From NCBI RefSeq assembly GCF_004025535.1, contig NZ_QJRG01000047.1, forward strand, positions 496,001 through 560,000: a DNA stretch of 64,000 nt. Direction: 5' to 3'. Made by a program: the position numbers and the translations under genes. Shown here one piece after another: positions 34,217 to 43,900 of the stretch. Each line of letters opens with the position of its first letter. Position 1 is the stretch's first letter. The notes under the pieces were generated by a model. It saw only the letters and a list, made by a program, of their open reading frames with translations. It was not told the origin of the DNA and ran no database searches. Source of the stretch: Pseudomonas alkylphenolica (GTDB lineage Bacteria; Pseudomonadota; Gammaproteobacteria; Pseudomonadales; Pseudomonadaceae).

Positions 34217-34973
34217 TGGAAGTCTCCTGGCCTGCGGCAGAGTTTTGGGTGGCTGACTTGGTGAGCATGCCGAGCACCTGGTCGAATGCGGCTTTCACAA
34301 CAGCCGATGGGGTGCCGTGAATGCTGGCGAATGCGGCCTTTGCCTTCTCGCTGCAGCGCTCCAGCAGCATGGCCAGCTGGGTGGCCTGCACTTAGGTCAC
34401 CCGAGGTGTTACGACTGCACCGTTGCCGTCGTCATCCTCGCCGGTGGTGGTGAAGTTGAGCAGGGCGCCGGCGGTGTACCGCTTGCCGTAGCTCACGCTG
34501 GAGGCCACGGCCTGGACACCGTTCTTGCTGCCGGAGGTATCGGCCGGCAGGACCAGGGAGGTGGTTTCTCGGTACCCGGTGCGGTGGCTCAGCACGCCCT
34601 CCACTTCAATGCCTCGCTCGTTGCGTGGCGTGCGAAAGGAGAGGGCGAATCCGTGGCGGGCGAGCACCGGCTTGATCATCTCGTTGATGTCCTCTCAGAG
34701 CGCATAGGTGCTCTGGATGCGGCCGTTCTTGTCCTTGATGCCGCCACGCTCACCAATTACCGGCAGCTCTTCTTGCATGGCGGCCAGGGCCTCGTCGAAC
34801 TGCTGCTTGGTCTGCAGCGCCTGGATGTTTTGGTGCGTGACCATCAAGCGTTCCATCTTGTCGATGTCTGCGTTGGGTGTCAGGGCGACCTGCTGGATGA
34901 TCTGCAGGATAGTCACCGACTCGGCGGCGATCACCGGCGCATTGGTCTGTTCGACCCGGGCTACTTGGCTCAT
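34200..34973 (-). pseudogene. erf: ERF single-strand annealing protein, two in-frame stops
   Basis: One reading frame from ATG at 34973 to TGA at 34200. The N part (MSQVARVEQTNAPV...) holds the ERF core start and ends STYAL. TGA at 34695-34697 stands where ERF proteins usually have Trp (YALWEDI), and the frame resumes with EDINEMIKPVLARHGFALSF. A second stop, TAA, lies at 34392-34394, after TPRVT; the same frame then continues 65 codons. Either the second is a natural end followed by a relic, or both are decay. The annealase is inactive in any case. Confidence 0.8.
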
Positions 34974-34980
34974 GGCGACC

Positions 34981-35208
34981 TCAGTAGGAAATGGAAACGT
35001 TGGGGATCTTGCGCTGCACGATCATGGTGACCGCATGTTTGGCGCAGGCCTCAGGCATGCCGCCGGCGATGAAGGCTTTCAGCGCTGCGCGGTTGATGCT
35101 CCGGCGATGGGCCTCGTCGCGCTCGCGCTCTTGCTGCTGGCGGAGTATCTCGGCTGCAGCGACGTCCGCCCGGCGGCGTTCATCAATGCGAGCCTGTTCA
35201 GCCGCCAG
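34981..35208 (-). pseudogene. phage hypothetical protein, C-terminal remnant
   Basis: Minus strand: LAAEQARIDERRRADVAAAE..., a charged coiled coil, ending KIPNVSISY. This tail is common in phage proteins upstream of ERF. A TAG at 35209-35211 blocks the frame upstream and no start codon is visible, so it is a remnant. The stop lies 5 bases before the ERF ATG. Confidence 0.5.
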
Positions 35209-35225
35209 CTAATGCCCCGCAAATC

Positions 35226-35348
35226 TCAGCGGGCCAGGTACGCATTGCCTTTGACGGTGACGCCGTACTGTTCTCCGACGCCAGCGAGCTGGTCTATAAA
35301 ACGCAGGGCCTGGATGCCTTTCAGGCTCGGGAAGATGCGTTGTAACAT
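35226..35348 (-). CDS. 40-aa phage peptide
   Basis: MLQRIFPSLKGIQALRFIDQ then LAGVGEQYGVTVKGNAYLAR. A compact small protein of the type found in prophage early regions. Orientation and spacing fit the ERF block. Marks the last clear phage gene before the junction at about 35.35 kb. Confidence 0.45.
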   Translation of the reverse strand: MLQRIFPSLKGIQALRFIDQLAGVGEQYGVTVKGNAYLAR

Positions 35349-35354
35349 ACGCCT

Positions 35355-35705
35355 ATGGAAGAGGGCCCCTATGCCAGCCTGCTGATAAAGCTTGCCAAGT
35401 TACAGGAGCGTCTGCCCACCGGCGGAAAGGATTCACCGATCAGAATTGCTATCGTTACCGCACGGAATTCTCCGTCGGAAATGCGAGTAATCAATACCTT
35501 GCGTGCTTGGGGCGTGTACGTTGACGAAGCTTTCTTTCTCGGCGGCGTCGGCAAACCCAAAGTGCTCACGGCTTTCAATCCGCATATCTTCTTCGATGAC
35601 CAGGATGTGCACTTGGAAGCAGCAGCCAATCTGGTACCCTCAGGCAAAGTGCCATATCTCACCAGGTGCGACTCGGTAGGTCTGCTACCTGTTCCGGCTG
35701 AGTAG
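35355..35705 (+). pseudogene. 5'-nucleotidase (PF06189-like) C-terminal fragment
   Basis: 116 aa. IRIAIVTARNSPSEMRVINT, then WGVYVDEAFFLGG and FNPHIFFDDQDVHLE, match the C-terminal half of cytosolic 5'-nucleotidases, normally over 300 aa. The N-terminal catalytic half is absent. The first ATG follows a stop codon directly. Sits at the join between phage DNA and the defence cassette. Probably inactive, though a short expressed protein cannot be excluded. Confidence 0.6.
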
Positions 35706-35736
35706 ATTCACCGTTTATACATGCAAAGGAATGCCA

Positions 35737-37533
35737 ATGTCAGCGCAGAAATACTCCGTTAATCAGCACCTGATCGAAACTCTGCTGAGCTGGGTCAAGT
35801 CTGGCGAGATTGCCATTCCGGAAATCCAACGCCCTTTCGTGTGGGATGCCACTAAGGTGCGTGACCTGATGGACAGTCTGTACCAGGGCTTCCCAGTCGG
35901 TTACATCATCGCGTGGCGCAATCCCACGGTTAAGCTGAAAGACGGCTCGTTGGCCGAAGGCAAGAAGGTGCTGATCGACGGCCAGCAACGCGTTACGGCA
36001 TTGACAGCGGCCGTAGCCGGCCAGCAGGTGATCAACCAGGATTATCAACAGATACGGATTCGAATTGCCTTCCACCCCATCGAGCAGCGCTTCGAGGTCA
36101 GCAACCCAGCTATTGAGAAAGATAAGGCTTGGTTCGCTGATATCGCGCCCATCGTCAGCGGCGAACTGAAGTCACACAAAGCCGCCAAGGATTATCTGGC
36201 CGCAAACCCTGAGTTAAATGAGGACCTGGTATACGAGCGCTTGGACAGGCTATGCGATATCACCAAGAAGCAGATCGGCCTGATTGAGCTAGCGGCAGAT
36301 CTGGACATCGAGACTGTGACCGAGATCTTCATCCGCATCAACTCAAAAGGAGTTGTTCTCAGTCAGGCGGACTTCGTGATGTCGAAGATCGCCGCCAACG
36401 AAGAGTTCGACGGTAACACCCTGCGCAAGGCCATCGACTATTTCTGCCACCTCTCCATCGCACCTGAGTTCTACGCCCATATCGAAAACAACGATAAGGC
36501 CTTCGTCCAGACTGACTACTTCAAAGCTATGCGTTGGCTGAAGGGCGAAATCGATGATCTGTACGATCCTAGCTACTCTGACATGCTACGTGTGGCCTTC
36601 ACTACCAAATTCAATCGAGGTCGCCTATCGGATCTGGTCGGGCTGCTCTCGGGCCGTAACTTCGAAACCCGAAGCTACGAGAAGGAAATCGAAGAGGAAT
36701 CTTTCAAGACCCTGAGCGAAGGGGTCAAGGAGTTCATTAACGAAACGCACTTCAAGCGCTTCTTGATGATAATCCGATCGGCCGGATTCGTGGACAGCTC
36801 CATGATCGGTTCGGTCAACGCGCTGAACTTCGCCTACGTCTTATACCTCAAGCTTAAACGCGACTTGGGCAACAACCCCAATATCGAAAGTTGGGTTCGC
36901 CGCTGGTTTGTGATGTCGCTGTTGACTGGGCGTTACTCGGGCTCGCCAGAGTCGCGTTTCGACAAGGACATTAAGGCAATTCATGAACGGCAGTTCGTGG
37001 ATGTGCTGGGCGAGATCGAGGCTGCTGAGCTTTCCGACGCCTTCTGGGACTTCGGCCTGCCGCAGGCGTTGACTACATCTTCCGTTAACGCCCCGGCCAT
37101 CAAGGTGTTCTGGGCTGCGCAGGCCAATCGAGGTGAGAAGGGCTTCCTGTCTAAAGACATCACCGTGCGGGACATGCTCACGCATCATGGTGATATCCAC
37201 CACATCTTTCCGAAGAGCTTTTTGAAGCAGCAGGGCCTCCTCCGAAGCAAGTACAACCAAGTGGCCAATTACGTGTACGTACAACAGGAAGTAAATATCA
37301 AGATTGGCCACACTGCTCCAGCGACCTACATGGCCGACGTATTTGCTCAATGTGAAAGCGGCGTGGCGCGCTATGGCGCTATTACACGCCTGGATGATCT
37401 CAAAACTAACCTGGCCGTCAACTGCCTCCCGGAGAATCTTGCGGCCTATCAGTCCGAGCAATTTGAAGCCTTCCTGGTTGAACGCCGTCGGCTAATGGCC
37501 CAGAAAATTAAGCAATATTACTGGGGGTTGTGA
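35737..37533 (+). CDS. DUF262 + HNH protein (GmrSD-like), candidate defence nuclease
   Basis: 598 aa from the ATG at 35737, six bases after AAAGGA; an ATG at 35731 abuts the ribosome site. N-terminal DUF262, ParB-like: IPEIQRPFVWDATKVRDLMD, and DGQQR at about 81-85, which in GmrS-type proteins drives NTP hydrolysis. The C-terminal HNH-like motif GDIHHIFPKSFLKQQG (about 486) is the DUF1524 nuclease pattern. Family members restrict modified phage DNA (GmrSD) or act in other defence systems. It lies 104 bases upstream of the druH-like gene on the same strand and may be part of that operon. Confidence 0.85.
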   Translation: MSAQKYSVNQHLIETLLSWVKSGEIAIPEIQRPFVWDATKVRDLMDSLYQGFPVGYIIAWRNPTVKLKDGSLAEGKKVLIDGQQRVTALTAAVAGQQVINQDYQQIRIRIAFHPIEQRFEVSNPAIEKDKAWFADIAPIVSGELKSHKAAKDYLAANPELNEDLVYERLDRLCDITKKQIGLIELAADLDIETVTEIFIRINSKGVVLSQADFVMSKIAANEEFDGNTLRKAIDYFCHLSIAPEFYAHIENNDKAFVQTDYFKAMRWLKGEIDDLYDPSYSDMLRVAFTTKFNRGRLSDLVGLLSGRNFETRSYEKEIEEESFKTLSEGVKEFINETHFKRFLMIIRSAGFVDSSMIGSVNALNFAYVLYLKLKRDLGNNPNIESWVRRWFVMSLLTGRYSGSPESRFDKDIKAIHERQFVDVLGEIEAAELSDAFWDFGLPQALTTSSVNAPAIKVFWAAQANRGEKGFLSKDITVRDMLTHHGDIHHIFPKSFLKQQGLLRSKYNQVANYVYVQQEVNIKIGHTAPATYMADVFAQCESGVARYGAITRLDDLKTNLAVNCLPENLAAYQSEQFEAFLVERRRLMAQKIKQYYWGL

Positions 37534-37637
37534 GAGCCGACGGCAGGGTATCGCGTCCTGTCCGCCTGTACAGGGGTAAGGCAAGCGGCAAGTTTCAAAG
37601 CTTTTGTTAGGTCATGGCTCAATCAAGGAAGTAGCTA

Positions 37638-40600
37638 ATGCCTCAATCGGTATTCAAATTCTCTAGCTGGCTCGGCACATTTCTTCTGCGCCGAGGTATT
37701 CAGGCCCCTGACTATCGTGGCTTGTACGCATATCACTGCAGTCATGAAGAGTACCTGGACCTGTTGCATCAGCTCAGGGAGTTAGAGACCTTCGACCAGG
37801 CAGTAAATGACACAGCTGCCAGCGCCTGCTTGGTTCTCTTTTGTTCAGAATGGTACCGTCGTGAATATCAGCGCGATCATGGCTGGAGCTGGGAGCCGAT
37901 ATGGAAGACGCTGGGGTTTAGTCTATCGCCGGGCGATCTCGGCAAAGCGATTCCAAAAGGGCTGGAGCATTACTGGAAGCGCCCGATGCACTTCTACGAA
38001 TCTGAGCGTAGGAATTTTCTTGGCTCATTGTTCAGTGAAGGCGGGCTTCCCTTTCAAGTATTACGTGAAGGTGGGAGCCGTTTTCAGACGCTATTTGATC
38101 GGGTCCTCAAGCAATATGACCAGTGGCATATTCTGGGCTACAGCACTGCACAGCAAGTAGAGCAGCAGCTGGAAAAAGCGAACTTACCCCAAGTATTTAC
38201 CTCGCAGACTTCAGTGGAACTGATTGCGCATATGGCCGATCAGCTGGTGTCCTTGGTGCGTGATTATGGCCTGGTGCAGGCGAACGAGCCAATTGCTCGT
38301 TTGGATGCCATGAACCCCAAATGGCGAGAGCTGTTTCCGTTACCGCTTGATAACCAAACTGGCAGTGAGTTGCTTAACGGGTTGCTGAAAACTGCCACGG
38401 TCGAGGGTGGAAAGCGTCGCAAAGGATCTGGCGGTTGGGCCTGTCGACACTTTTGGCACGAAGCAGAACCCAATGTGCTAAAGGTGCAGGTATCGCTGCC
38501 GGCAGAGGTGGTTTTTCAACTAGCAACGCAGCCCTCTACTACGCGCTTCGAGCTTACGATTTTGGAAGGCGGTGAGGCTATCGCTAACCTTGGCCCCGGT
38601 TACGCTGTTGTAGACAACGGTATCGCCCAGATCAAGTTGAGGCAGCGTGAGGTAATAGGGCGCCGTAGTGACTACTCTCTGTCACTGAGGTTGGTGGCTA
38701 TGGCGGGGGGCGTGGCTATCGCTTCATTACCCATTGAGAACAGCACCGTAGCGCTAGGCGAGGTTCCTGTGGGCTTTGAACCGGTGAATGACCGCTGGCA
38801 GCTATGTGGTCAGGCTTCATTCAATACCCTAAGTGAAGAACTATTGCTCGTGCTGCCGCCCGACAGCGCATTGGTCCAGGTAGACGACACGGGCGATGTC
38901 CGCACCACCGAGATACCTTCGGTACTTGCTCTGCGTGCATTCAAAGTACAGGGTAAAGCGGAGCTCAAAGTTGATTGCGAAGGGCTCTACAGAATTCGGA
39001 CAGGGCAAACAGCCGGTACGGGCCTCGGACTGGAGCTGGCGGGTAGCCAGTTAGGTTGGGTCACAAATCCCGCACTTACTTTTTTAGGTCTGCCCAGAGT
39101 GCAATGGCTTGGCGCTTCAGACGAGCTGAAAAAACAAGGTGGTGACCTGTACGTTGGAGGCAAGCAGCCAGGCAGCGGAGTTCTGCAGGAAATGCTGGGC
39201 GCCCAAAATGTGGCCGTTCGTAACCGCGGTGGCGACATCTTGTTGCGTCGCAAAATCGGTATCTTGCCAGCTGACTTCCGTCTTGAACTGCGTAGTGGTG
39301 AAAGACCAGGGCAGGGCAAAATTCTGGTGCATACCCAGCAGCGTTGCCTGCTGAAGGTTATAGCCGACGGTGTTCAAACTCAGCAGATCAAGCGGGAGGA
39401 TCATATTGAGTTAAAGCTCTCTACAGAGGGTTTGCCGCCGATAACGCTGTGTCTCTCAGTCACGCCAAGCCTGTTGTCGGATCCGATTGAAGTTGAGTTA
39501 CCGTTCCCCAACTCTGGCTGCCTGGCCATTGATCATAGTGGCAAGCAGCTCAAGCGTGATATCAGTATTAATGATCTGTTGGGCGCACGTATTTATTTGT
39601 TTGCCCGTCAAGGCGCACCAACCAAGTTCGGGCTTGAATTGACCCTAAAGGGGCATGCCGCCAAGAATGCTTCTTACAATTGGTCCTATACGGCTACTGG
39701 AAAGCCAATTGAAATCAGCCTGTTTAACATTAGTGAGCAGATTATTGATTTGCTTTCTTTGCAGTCTGGCATCGATCAGGTAGTGGAATTACGAGTGTTT
39801 GGTAACGGTCAAAACGCCAATTTTCGAATTCGCAAGTACGCAACGGAGATGTTGCTGGATAGTGATCGTCGGGTGCTGCACGCCTCCAATCTTCAGGATG
39901 GTGGTACCGTCTTGCCTGAGCCGATTTTGATGTTGCTGCATGAACCGATGCGCGGTGCCGTTCAACTCAGTTCACGTACTAGCGAAGGCGTCCCCACCGG
40001 TGAGTTTGAGCTGCCGGCATTAGTTGAAAAAAATGGCCCTTGGCTTGTGCTGCCCAAGCAAGGATCAGCTGTTTCATTCAGACCTCTGTTTATTGTCGGT
40101 GGATGGGAACCGATACCGCAAAGTGATGACGCTCAGAGTTTGCAGAAAGCGGTACTGACCTTTGACCATGCTTCTCCTGTCAGCTCATTTGTGCCTGTTC
40201 TGGATTCCATGGCAGTGAATCCTATGCACAGCGGATGGCAGTTCCTGAGAGCCCTATACGAAGACTACGGTTATCTGCCTTTAGCCACGTTTGAGGTCTG
40301 GAGGGCGCTTGTGGGCCATACCCGTGCGTTGTCGATGGCGCTTTTTAAATTTGAGATGGACCCAAAATTTCTGAACCGAATTGAGGCCGAATTTCCAATT
40401 TTCTGGGAGTTTATTCCTGTTACTGAAATTCAACTAGCCGCCAAGCGGTTCGGCGCTTTTCTTAAGGTCAAGGGTGTTGCTGATGAAGCCATCTCAGCGC
40501 TGATTGGCAGAATGTTCAGCAGGTTAGGTAAGGCCTTCCCAACCTACGGAGAGAGTGTACAGCACTACCTCTCTGGTAAACCTTTAGGGCCTGAACACCA

Positions 40601-40973
40601 CATGCCTCTCGAGATATTCAGGACTGTTGTTCACAGCTGGTATCTCCAACTAATGCGAGATCGTAGTGAAGCTACATGGCCTGAATATGCTGGCAAGAGG
40701 TTGGAGCTCTGGCACAACAAGAAGAGTGATTCGGTAATTTCTTTCCGGTTGGAAATGGATTACCGCAATGCGGTGGTCTACCTTCCTGTTTTCGCTGCTG
40801 CTGTTGCCAGCGGTAAAGCACAGTTTTCAGATGTTTTTGAGAACAGTGTCGAGGCGATATTTTTCCTTCGACAAGTTCGCGATTTCGATTCGAGTTGGTT
40901 CAGCAGCATCTACCAATACTGTCTGTTGAACAACGTCATGGGCATGCATAAGGCAGTACCAGTCAATGGATAA
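37638..40973 (+). CDS. druH: probable DruH (Druantia type III), STY4851/ECs_5259-like
   Basis: 1111 aa, ATG at 37638 behind AAGGAAG. No catalytic motif visible. N-terminal 200 residues are helical and aromatic-rich (WLGTFLLRRGI, FCSEWYRREY, HGWSWEPIW). The middle, about 270-850, is dominated by beta strands, suggesting repeated Ig- or sandwich-like domains. The C-terminal 200 is helical again. Size, overlap with a 2111-aa DUF1998 helicase and general features match DruH of Druantia type III, often annotated as an STY4851/ECs_5259 family protein. Identification rests on this pairing more than on residues. Its stop overlaps druE by 8 bases. Confidence 0.72.
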   Translation: MPQSVFKFSSWLGTFLLRRGIQAPDYRGLYAYHCSHEEYLDLLHQLRELETFDQAVNDTAASACLVLFCSEWYRREYQRDHGWSWEPIWKTLGFSLSPGDLGKAIPKGLEHYWKRPMHFYESERRNFLGSLFSEGGLPFQVLREGGSRFQTLFDRVLKQYDQWHILGYSTAQQVEQQLEKANLPQVFTSQTSVELIAHMADQLVSLVRDYGLVQANEPIARLDAMNPKWRELFPLPLDNQTGSELLNGLLKTATVEGGKRRKGSGGWACRHFWHEAEPNVLKVQVSLPAEVVFQLATQPSTTRFELTILEGGEAIANLGPGYAVVDNGIAQIKLRQREVIGRRSDYSLSLRLVAMAGGVAIASLPIENSTVALGEVPVGFEPVNDRWQLCGQASFNTLSEELLLVLPPDSALVQVDDTGDVRTTEIPSVLALRAFKVQGKAELKVDCEGLYRIRTGQTAGTGLGLELAGSQLGWVTNPALTFLGLPRVQWLGASDELKKQGGDLYVGGKQPGSGVLQEMLGAQNVAVRNRGGDILLRRKIGILPADFRLELRSGERPGQGKILVHTQQRCLLKVIADGVQTQQIKREDHIELKLSTEGLPPITLCLSVTPSLLSDPIEVELPFPNSGCLAIDHSGKQLKRDISINDLLGARIYLFARQGAPTKFGLELTLKGHAAKNASYNWSYTATGKPIEISLFNISEQIIDLLSLQSGIDQVVELRVFGNGQNANFRIRKYATEMLLDSDRRVLHASNLQDGGTVLPEPILMLLHEPMRGAVQLSSRTSEGVPTGEFELPALVEKNGPWLVLPKQGSAVSFRPLFIVGGWEPIPQSDDAQSLQKAVLTFDHASPVSSFVPVLDSMAVNPMHSGWQFLRALYEDYGYLPLATFEVWRALVGHTRALSMALFKFEMDPKFLNRIEAEFPIFWEFIPVTEIQLAAKRFGAFLKVKGVADEAISALIGRMFSRLGKAFPTYGESVQHYLSGKPLGPEHHMPLEIFRTVVHSWYLQLMRDRSEATWPEYAGKRLELWHNKKSDSVISFRLEMDYRNAVVYLPVFAAAVASGKAQFSDVFENSVEAIFFLRQVRDFDSSWFSSIYQYCLLNNVMGMHKAVPVNG

Positions 40974-43900
40974 GTATTTCTCTGCGCTTGTCGATCAAGC
41001 ACTGTCTCGCACCACAGAATCAACCTTGAGTGTTTTGAGCATTACGGATCCGGGCTTGCGTGAGCACCTTGGAGGGCTCATGCGCGCCGAGTGTGGCAAG
41101 GAGGGCTCATTCCTGGCGCCGCCCTTATTTGAGCAGACCTTCGGCTGGGAGGAGTCGCCTTTTACAATGGCGCAGTTGGCGGCTCAGGAGCAGCTACTTA
41201 GCAAAGAGATCGTGGCGTCGCTTGATGGTAAAGCCAACGGGCGCTACCGCTTTGGGTCGAGCTGGAGGCCTTTCACGCACCAATTGGCCAGTTGGCGTTC
41301 CCTGCTAGATAAGAAGCATTCAGTAGTGGTCACCAGCGGTACTGGCTCGGGTAAGACAGAGTGCTTTATGGTTCCGGTGCTAGATGACCTCTACCGGGAG
41401 TACCGCGATGCCGGCAGTAAGCCGCTGGTGGGTGTGCGAGCACTCTTTCTCTATCCGCTTAACGCTCTGATCAACTCGCAGCGTGAGCGTCTGAATGCCT
41501 GGACACAGAGCTTTGGTTCCGGCATTCGCTACTGCTTATATAACGGCAATACTGAAGAGTTACAGGCCAAAAAGCGCACAGAACAAAGGGAGCGGCCAAA
41601 CGAAATTCTGTCGCGTGAGCTGATGCGCGAGCAGCCGGCCCCGATTCTGGTTACCAACGGCACCATGCTTGAATACATGATGGTGCGTCAGGTCGATGCA
41701 CCTATAGTGCGCAAATCGAGAGAGCAGAAGTCGCTCCGCTGGATTGTCCTAGATGAAGCTCACACCTATGTAGGCTCGCAGGCTGCTGAGCTGGCACTGC
41801 AGTTACGACGCGTAATGACATCATTCGGCGTCACACCTAAGGATGTCCGCTTTGTTGCGACCTCTGCAACTATTGCCGGCGATGATGCTGCTGAGCAACT
41901 GAAACAGTTTCTCTCTGATCTGTCAGGGGTTCCGGTCACTCAGATTGATGTCTGGGGTGGTAAGCGTGTCATTCCTGAGCTTGCATCGTGCCAGCAGCAG
42001 CCGGTCACTTTACAGACGCTTGAGTTGATGTCACCTGTAAACCAAGACGATCCGGAAATTCACCCCGACCGTTATGAAGCGCTTGTGCATTCGCCTATAG
42101 CTCACGAATTGAGAAACGTTCTGGTGAACGCTCCTAAACCGTTGAAGCTGACCGAGATGGCCAGTCATATGAGTCGAGATCAGGGGCGGTCGTTAACGCA
42201 GGACGAGATTTTGCGATGGTTGGATCTGTGCTCTGGCACTCGCCCCAATGAGTCTGAGCCTGCGTTCTTGAAACTGCGTGCCCACTTCTTCCAGCGTACT
42301 ACCCACGGTCTTTGGGCTTGCTTCGATAAGCACTGTTCAGCCAAAAATGGTACGCCGTTGAAGGAGAAGTGGCCCTTTGGTTATGTGTATGTGAACCAGC
42401 GACAAGCGTGCTCGTGTGGCAGCCCTGTTTTCGAGTTGGTCTTCTGCAATGACTGCAATGAGCCCCATCTACTGGCGCGTGATCATGGCGGAAAGCTAAT
42501 CCAGTGGGAGAGTTCAGCGGGGGATGAGTTTTCGCTCCAGGCTGAGACATCTGTTGAGGACGATGCAGATAGTCCTGATGGGAAACTGCTAGCTAGGACT
42601 CCTTTAGTGCTCGGTACTGTGGACGGTGACGGTCCGTCGTATATCCCTGTCGAGTTCGATAAGTATGCAGGGTCTTTTATGGATGTCTCCGGCGAGCGTG
42701 TGCCGCTGCGCATAAACGACCTCGATGTGGTTTGTAGCCGCAAGGACTGTAGCTACAGCGGATATCAAGGTGCTTTTCCGTTTCGTCGTGCTATGTTGGG
42801 TGGCCCCTTCTATGTAGCGAACGCTGTACCAACGGTTCTTGAGTATTGCCAAGACTATCAAGATGATGAGCAAAAATCGGAATTTGGCCCGCAGTCTTTG
42901 CCAGGGCGAGGACGGAGACTAATTACCTTTACAGATAGCCGTCAAGGTACGGCGCGTATGGCAGTGCGCATGCAGCAAGAGGCCGAGCGCAGTAGGTTGC
43001 GTGGGCTCGTTGTAGAGATTTTGAACTGGCATCAGAAAAGCCAAGGCAATGCTCAGGTACTATCAAGTAGTGTTGACCCAGAGGTTCTGCAGCAACTAAT
43101 TGCTAAAGCGCAGGAAGATGTGGCGCTTTACCGCAGCCTAGGTATCAAGGAGGAGATCAGGGTCGCTGAGGACAAGGTCGCACGCTTTACGGCGCTGCTT
43201 GCTGCGGCTAGTGGGGTTAAGGTTAGGCCGGCGCTAGTGTCCTTAGCTTGGTCAGAGCTTGTAAATGAGCTCAAAAAACGGGCCGATCTACAAGAGAAAG
43301 GCCCTATGCTGCTTGCGAACAAGTATCAGAAGCCAGAGATATTTAAAGAAACGGATGGACCACAAAAGCTGGCTGAGATGCTGCTTTTTCGTGAGTTTAT
43401 GCGTAGGCCTAAGCGTCAAAACAGTTTAGAAACTCAAGGGCTGGTGAAGGTCAGTTATCTTGGGTTGGAAAAGATTCAAGAAGCCCCAGCCTATTGGGAG
43501 CTGAAGGGCCTGACGCTGGACGATTGGCGTGACTTCTTGAAGGTCGCGCTGGATTTTTATGTGCGCGAAAGCAGCTTTATCCAGATGACTGAGGAGTGGA
43601 AGGACTGGATTGGTAGCCGTTTTTCTTCCAAAACCTTACGCAACCCCGAGTCTAAAGAAGCTGACGAAAATCGAGTAAAACGCTGGCCGCAGATTCGTAA
43701 TGGCAACCACTCACACCGCCTGACTAAGCTGCTGCTGTTGGGCGCAGGTTTGACTCCCTCAAGCTCATCTGATGTTGACTTGGTCAACGCTTGGTTACGA
43801 GCCGCCTGGCAGCAATTAACAAGGCCTGGCGCGGCATTGAAATCTGATGAGAATCGGTACTATTTACCCAGGGAACACATGCTTTTTTTGTTGGTTGATC

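Noticed and set aside
26644..35211. Programmed stop-codon readthrough as explanation for the several in-frame stops
   Set aside because: Stops are of all three types, occur with a frameshift and truncations, and have no shared context; decay is simpler.
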